From Desulfobacterales bacterium (GTDB lineage: Bacteria; Desulfobacterota; Desulfobacteria; Desulfobacterales; Desulfobacteraceae), in NCBI GenBank assembly GCA_022361535.1, contig JAKSAU010000233.1, forward strand, positions 1 through 9,701: a stretch of 9,701 nt of DNA, written 5' to 3'. The notes under the pieces are model-generated. The model did not search any database and had not been told where the DNA came from. It was given only the letters and a program-made list of their open reading frames with translations. This document shows, piece by piece, positions 1 through 7,000 of the stretch. Position numbers and translations under genes: made by a program. How positions within the stretch are numbered: the stretch's first letter is position 1; each line of letters begins with the position of its first letter.

Positions 1-1
1 C

Positions 2-916
2 ACAAATGAAGAGGCTGAACTGTCCCAGCATATTCCTATGGCGCAAGACCTGACAGCGGAAGCGGATTCAGGCGGCCATACGGATAATAGGCCGGCCTTA
101 GCCCTGCTTCCGACCATGATCGCCTTGAAAAACGAATTCATGGAAACTTACGGATATTCAACACCGCTTTGTGTTGGGCTTGCCGGCGGGATCGCCACCC
201 CGGAATCAGCTGCAGCTGCATTCGGTATGGGTGCGGCTTACATCTTGACGGGATCTATCAACCAGTCTTGTGTGGAAGCAGGTGTCTGTGAAGAAGTCAG
301 AAAACTGCTTTGCCAGGCGGAACAAGCAGATGTGGCCATGGCGCCGGCAGCAGACATGTTTGAAATCGGCGCGCGGGTCCAGGTCTTGAAGCGAGGAACC
401 CTGTTTGCCGTGCGAGCGGAAAAATTATATCAACTGTATAAAACATATGACAGGTTTGAAGACCTGCCGGAAAAGGCCCAAAAGGAAATCCAGGAACGGT
501 TTTTATTCTCCACATTTGAAGACGCCTGGCAGTCTACACGGGCGTTTTTTGTAAACCGGGGAAACAAAACAGAAATCCAAAAAGCTGAGCAGGACCCGAA
601 ACACAAGATGGCTCTTGTGTTCAGATCTTATCTGGGACAGTCATCCAGGTGGGCCATTCAAGGAGATCCGAAGCGGCGGATGGACTACCAGGTCTGGTGT
701 GGACCTGCAATGGGTGCATTCAACCAGTGGGTAAAGGGAAGCTTTTTAGAATCCCACGAAAACCGGTTTGCCTCTGAAATTGCCCTGAATCTGCTGACAG
801 GAGCTTGTATCTGCATGCGAACCTCATTTTTAAGGTCCCAAGGCATGGAGCTTCCGCCAAATGCAGGCAGATACTTTCCAGTGAAAAAAGAACAGATCTT
901 TTCCTTGTTTTCATAA
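2..916 (+). CDS. pfaD: PfaD-type trans-acting enoyl reductase, 5'-truncated by window edge
   Basis: This is the flavin-dependent enoyl reductase that works in trans with PUFA synthases and saturates selected enoyl-ACP intermediates in the cytoplasm. The frame is open from base 2 with no stop upstream, so the ATG at 38 is an internal methionine. The visible 304 residues would be the C-terminal part of a protein usually about 540 residues long. Seen directly: the ADSGGHTDNRP motif (bases 62-94) and a glycine-rich AGGIATPE / TGSINQ region, as in FMN-binding TIM barrels of the nitronate monooxygenase/FabK-like family. They are followed by the PfaD-specific tail with VAMAPAADMFEIG, QVLKRGTLF, SSRW, MDYQVWCGPAMG and WVKGS. 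The stop is TAA at 914-916. It lies 115 bases upstream of the megasynthase on the same strand, which suggests one operon. The family assignment is very secure; the exact double bond reduced cannot be read from sequence. Confidence 0.95.
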   Translation, partial: TNEEAELSQHIPMAQDLTAEADSGGHTDNRPALALLPTMIALKNEFMETYGYSTPLCVGLAGGIATPESAAAAFGMGAAYILTGSINQSCVEAGVCEEVRKLLCQAEQADVAMAPAADMFEIGARVQVLKRGTLFAVRAEKLYQLYKTYDRFEDLPEKAQKEIQERFLFSTFEDAWQSTRAFFVNRGNKTEIQKAEQDPKHKMALVFRSYLGQSSRWAIQGDPKRRMDYQVWCGPAMGAFNQWVKGSFLESHENRFASEIALNLLTGACICMRTSFLRSQGMELPPNAGRYFPVKKEQIFSLFS

Positions 917-936
917 AGTGTCTGATATGTAAAACT

Positions 937-957
937 TTTGTCAATTCCTTTGTCAAT
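937..957. repeat. 9-bp direct repeat TTTGTCAAT, 12-bp period
   Basis: TTTGTCAAT occurs at 937-945 and again at 949-957, separated by TCC. The period of 12 is close to one helical turn. It lies in the spacer between pfaD and the megasynthase gene. It could be a regulator site, and each copy contains a TTGTCA resembling a -35 element, but I found no well-spaced -10 for either copy. The repeat is certain; a function is not. Confidence 0.4.
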
Positions 958-982
958 GGATGATTCCGGTGCCCCGTCACTA

Positions 983-1014
983 GTATATTCAGTTTAATTT
1001 TTTAACTGAAATAC
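983..1014. promoter_or_regulatory. AT-rich hairpin upstream of the megasynthase start
   Basis: The arms TTCAGTT (988-994) and AACTGAA (1004-1010) pair perfectly. Outer GTAT (983-986) pairs with ATAC (1011-1014) after a one-base bulge. Inner AA (996-997) can pair with TT (1002-1003), leaving a TTTT loop. It sits 17 bases before the ATG at 1032. It has no GC-rich stem and no U-tract after the 3' arm, so it is a poor intrinsic terminator. It could be an operator palindrome or an mRNA structure tuning transcription or translation between pfaD and the synthase gene. Confidence 0.4.
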
Positions 1015-1031
1015 AACCATACGATTCATCC

Positions 1032-4000
1032 ATGACACCCGGACCACGCATATACAAAGAAACAGACGGCCAGCCCATTGCCATCATCGGTATGGGCTGC
1101 ATTTTTCCCGAATCCCGGAACCTTAAAGAATACTGGCATTTGCTCTTCAACGGGATTGATGCCATCCGCCCGATCCCGGAAAAGACCCACTGGCAGCTCA
1201 AAGATTATTATGATTCAAACCCGTCAAGCCCGGACCGTACGTACTGCGAACGTGGCGGTTTTATTCCGGACATTGCCTTCGACCCGCTGAGCTACGGTAT
1301 TCCGCCCAACAATTTAGGTGCCACTGACACCTCCCAGTTGTTGGGGCTTGAAGTGGCACGGATGGCCCTTGAAGATGCCGGTTACCCTGTCGGTCATACG
1401 GATCTGCAAAATAGAAAAGTCAACGTTGTCCTTGGGGTCACAGGCACCCAGGAGCTGGTTATTCCTTTAGGCGCCCGCCTTGGTCACCCATTGTGGAAAA
1501 AAGCCCTTGAAGATGCACAACTTGACCCTGAAAAAAGAGATGAAATCCTGGCACGTATCAGCAGTTCCTATGTCCAATGGCAGGAGAATTCTTTTCCAGG
1601 TCTTTTAGGTAATGTGGTTGCAGGACGAATTGCCAACCGGTTGAACCTGTCCGGCACAAACTGCGTGTCTGATGCCGCATGTGCAAGTTCATTGTCCGCG
1701 ATCCATACCGCCATAATGGAACTTGAAACCGGCAGGTGTGACATGTCTATCACAGGCGGCGTAGATACACTCAACGATATTTTCATGCACATGTGCTTTT
1801 CCAAAACCGGTGTTCTTTCCCATACCAGTGATGCCAAACCGTTTTCAAAAGATGCTGACGGTACAGTCTTAGGAGAAGGCATCGGCATGCTGGTTCTCAA
1901 GCGTCTATCTGATGCGGAACGTGACAATGACCGCATCTATGCCGTAATCAAAGGTGTTGGTACGGCAAGTGACGGTAAAACCTCTGCCATATATGCACCG
2001 GAATCCAAAGGACAGTTAAAAGCGTTAAAAGCGGCGTATGAAAAAGCGGGAGTTGACCCGGCAACTGTATCATTGATAGAAGCACACGGTACAGGGACAC
2101 GGGTTGGAGATAAGGTAGAGTTCACCGCATTAAAAGAACTGTTTAAAGATGCTCGCCGTACCAATACAACAGCCATTGGCTCGGTGAAATCAATGATCGG
2201 ACATACCAAGGCGGCTGCAGGTGCTGCGGGAATTATAAAAACCGCTTTGTCCCTTCACCATAAAGTTATTCCGCCCACATTAAAGGCGAACACACCGGAT
2301 CCGGAACTGGACATCAATTCATCGGCATTTTACCTGAATAACAACGCGAAACCATGGGTTCCCAAAACCGATGCTGTATCACCAAGGCGCTCAGGTATTT
2401 CCGCCTTTGGTTTTGGCGGCTCAAATTTTCATGCTGTACTCGAGGAGTACACGCCTCAAAAAGACCATGTCTCCTGGGACGGTTCTGCGCAGATTATAGC
2501 AGTATCTGCCAAAGATAAAATGCAGTTAACAGATAAACTTAAAAACATTGCCGACACTGTCCTATCCTATGACACAAATGATCAGGCCGCATTTACCCAA
2601 GCCATTGCCTGGCAGGCTTTTGAATCCAGGAAAACATTCGATCCAACCGATGTCTGCAGGGTATTGGTCCTGATCGATAGATCAAACGATTTTTCCTCTA
2701 TGATGGAAAAAGCACAAAAGGTTGTAGAAGGGGATTTGGTATCTGATTCCCAGGTTTTCTTTGGCACTGGAAAGCCTTCCGGAAAACTCGGGTTCGTATT
2801 TCCCGGCCAGGGCAGCCAGTATACTGGTATGGCAAAAGATATTATTGCCATGTTCCCTGAAGCCATGGAAGCATTAACTCTTGCCCAAGACACTATGCAA
2901 AAAGGCGCTGATGGAAAAGACAATCCTGCATTGTCAGAGTTTATTTTCCCATTGCCCGAACATGTTCAGGATAAAAAACAGGCAGAGGCAAAGTTACGGG
3001 ATACCCGTATTGCACAACCGGCAATTGGAGCAGTCTCTCTTGCCATGACCCGGATACTTAAGCGGTTTAACATCACCTCGCAAATGACCTGCGGTCACAG
3101 CTTTGGAGAGTTGTCAGCCCTATATGGTGCCGGATGGCTTAAAGAAGAGGATTTCCTTACCCTGGCTGCAGCAAGGGGCCAGCACATGGCTGATGCAGGC
3201 AAACAAAGCGGTGATGCCGGTACCATGCTGGCCGTAAAGGCTCCGATCGAAAAAATCCAAGAACTGATTGATGACTCGGGTCTTAACCTAGTGCTTGCGA
3301 ACAAAAACAGCCCTACCCAGGGGGTATTGTCCGGCAGCACTGATGAGATTGACAAGGCAGCAGCCCTTTGCAAGGAAAAGAAAATGAGGGCCGTTAAACT
3401 TCCTGTGGCGGCCGCATTTCACAGCCATCTGGTAGAAAGAGCTGCAACACCTTTTAAGGCAGATGTGGATAAAACGGTTTTGAATACCGGAAAAATTCCA
3501 GTTATGTCCAATACCACAGGGACATCCTATCCGCACGATCCGGAACACATCAAGAAAGTATTGGGGCATCAATTGATGCACCCTGTCAATTTCATTGAAA
3601 ATATTGAATACATGAATGAAAACGGGGTCACAACTTTTGTCGAAGTAGGCCCCAAATCGGTTCTTTCAGGTCTGATTAAATCTATTCTAAAAGGCAAGAA
3701 CATACATACGTGCAGTGTTGATCAAGCCGCAGGGAAAAGCAAAGGCATTCTGGACCTGGCCAAAGTTTTATGTACCCTTGCTGCACAAGGGCATTCTTTG
3801 GATCTGACCGCCTGGGAAGACGCTGCTGTAAAACCTGTCCCAAAACGAATGACCATTATGCTTAACGGTGCAAACCCAAAGCCTGCTCCGGTTGATATTC
3901 CATTGGCCAAGAAAAAAGAGTCACACACCGTTGAGAAACAATCTCAAGCCAAACAAACGGCTCATTATATTGAAGAGGTATCCCAAAAGGATCAATTTGA

Positions 4001-7000
4001 GAAACAAGGAACAACTATGACACCCTCTCCAGACACCCAACCCCGGCAACCCAAACATACTATGCAACCCCAACCAACTCCGGGGAACAATACACAGCCT
4101 ACAGGAAACGTTGCCCTGCTGCAAAAAGGACTTGAAACCATGCAGCAGCTTCAGGCCCAGACAGCCAGAGCCCACGAAAAATTTTTGGAAACTCAGGCAC
4201 AGGCCAGCCAGACCCTGGCGGAGATGATGGCACAGACCCGGGGAAGTGTATCAATACAAAGCAATGCTGTCCCACAGTATACTCAGCCTTCTGTTTCCAC
4301 AGAACCGGTACAGACTCCTGTTGAAACACAGGTACCTGCACAGAATAAAACCGTGAGTCATGAAACCACATGGGAGCAGCCTCAACCTGAGATAACGTCT
4401 CAACCCGTCCCCCAAAACGACATAGATCATCCAACAGCAGCCTCATCAGCACCTTCGATAAATGAAGAGCCAAGCAGTGCTGCAAAAAAAGATATACAGC
4501 CTATTTTGTTTGAAACAGTCAGCAGGTTAACCGGATTCCCCGTTGAAATGCTTGAGCCTGAAATGGATATCGAATCCGACCTGGGTATTGACTCCATTAA
4601 AAAGGTTGAGATTATTTCCGAACTCGAAAAAGCAATACCTGACGGATCAAACCTGTCAACAGAGCACCTGTCATCGGTTCGCACTTTGGACGATATCTGC
4701 CGGGCTATGGAAGAGACTCAGGCAGGAAGCCAGACAATCGCAGCTTCACCTCAAACAAAAGAAAGCAGCCAGGTAAATGAACCGGCAGTCAAACAGGATA
4801 GCGCCAAGAACGGCCATGATATCTCTGCTGTCCTTGTCTCAATTATCAGCGAATTGACCGGGTTCCCTAAAGAAATGCTTGAACCTGAAATGAATCTTGA
4901 ATCTGATTTAGGCATAGATTCAATCAAACGCGTTGAAATTCTTTCACGGATGGAGCAGGAACTGCCCGATATGAAGGCCTTGTCCCCTGATGACATGGGG
5001 TCATTAAAAACGATACAAGATATTGTCCAATTCCTTATCCCTGAAGAACAAACGGTTTCATCTGAAACCGGCAAAAAAAAAACTTCGCATGAAGACCTAA
5101 CTTCGGATTCCTTACCATTACAGGCCCCTGAAAATAACACTGACTTACCGGCGCCTCAGGGGCCTTTGCTTAGACAAACCGTATCCCTAACCTCATACCC
5201 TACAAATCAGGTCCGGTTTTATAATGGAGCAAGGATTCAGATTTCTTCCAATAAAACCGTTTATTTGACACGGGATGCTGCCGGTGTAGCAGAAGCCTTC
5301 CAAAATGAATTTAAACAACAGGGTATCAAGGCAGAACTTATAGATCTAAGTTCAACGGACACCCCGGAACTGCCTGATGCCGCAGGTCTTGTCATCATAC
5401 CCGATGCTCATGAGGCGCCAGATGACGAAACGGCACAAAGCTTTCTTTTAAACGCATTTTGCCTGGCAAAAAGCAATGCAGGCCATCTGGAAAATGCCGC
5501 TAAGGAAACAGGGGCGTTTATGGCCTGTTTAAGCTTTTCCGGGGGAAGTTTTGGATTCGAAAATATTTCTCAAAACGTTAGCCCTGTATATGGAGGGCTG
5601 GCAGGTTTAGCAAAAACCGCAGACCTGGAATGGAAGAACGTTCTATGCAGGGCGCTTGACCTGCCTGCCGATATAAATGAAGTGTTTTCCAATAGCGAAG
5701 CGGCTGTTTCACTGATGATGACCCACGGAGCAGTAGAGATGGGATTGAACGGTGAAAAGTGCATCATCCCGGCTCTAACACCATCTCAAATCAACCAGGA
5801 ACCGCTTCAGATGGACAGCGATGATGTTGTCGTGATTACAGGCGGAGCCAAAGGCGTGACAGCTGAATGCGCTCTTGCCATTGCCAAAGCCTGTTCTCCT
5901 AAAATTATCCTTCTGGGACGATCTCCTGCTCCGTTTTCCGAACCGGACTGGATAAAAGAGATCAACGATCCTGCCGAGATGAAAAGAGCGATTCTCACCC
6001 ATGGATTTGATGGGAAAAAACCCACACCGGTCCAGGTTGAAACCGAATTCAAAAAAATCATCTCAAACCGCAGTATCCAAAATAATATTGACCGTATTGC
6101 TGCTTGGTCTTCCCAAGTCCAATACCATTCAGTAGATATCCGGAACAATGACCAGATAAATGAAGTCTTAAGTAAAGTAACCAAAGATCTTGGACCTGTT
6201 ACGGCAGTTATCCATGGCGCAGGGGTATTGGAAGACAAGCTGATTGCCGAAAAAACACCTGACCAGTTTTCACGGGTATTTAAAACTAAAGTTAAAGGAC
6301 TCCACGCTCTTCTTGATGCAGTAAATGAAGAGCATTTAAAGTATCTGGTTCTGTTCTCTTCCATAGCTGCCAGAATGGGGAACCCGGGACAATGCGATTA
6401 TGCCATGGCAAATGAGGTTCTAAACAAGACAGCCCAAGCAAAAGCCCAGGCAAACGCAAATTACCGAGTGATATCTGTTAACTGGGGCCCCTGGGACGGC
6501 GGCATGGTCACACCTGAACTAAAACGAGAGTTTTCAAGAAGAGGGGTAACCCTCATTCCATTGGCCCAAGGCGCTGATCAGTTAATAACAGAGATGGGAA
6601 ACCCTGATCCCGAATGCGTGGAAGTTGTGATCGGCGGCACCATGAACCCTTCATCCCCGCGCAAAGAGCCGGTTTTAAACAAAGCTCTTAAGCAGACCTT
6701 GGGTGTGGCATCAAGCCCAATCATAAACGATCATAAAATAAACCATGAACCTGTTGTCCCTTTTGCCATGATGGTAGATCTCATGGCTTGTGCCGCAGAA
6801 AAAAACAATCCGGGTCTGCACTTTGCCGGTATTGACGGCATGCGCCTCTTAAAAGGGATTTCTCCTGGAGATAAAGAGGTAGATGTTCATATTAATCTTG
6901 GTAAATGTATCCCGAAAGATTCGTTTTTCACATCACCATCAACACTTACTTCCCAAAGTGACCATGAAAGCCATCTGATTCATGCTCAAGGAGATGTGAT

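Noticed and set aside
38..40. ATG at 38 as the start of the reductase gene
   Set aside because: The frame is open to the window edge and the protein would begin in the middle of the PfaD barrel; it is an internal Met of a truncated gene.
5807..6364. Long minus-strand open frame (185 codons) inside the KR region, and other opposite-strand frames
   Set aside because: It overlaps conserved KR coding sequence and shows no recognisable family; a shadow frame.
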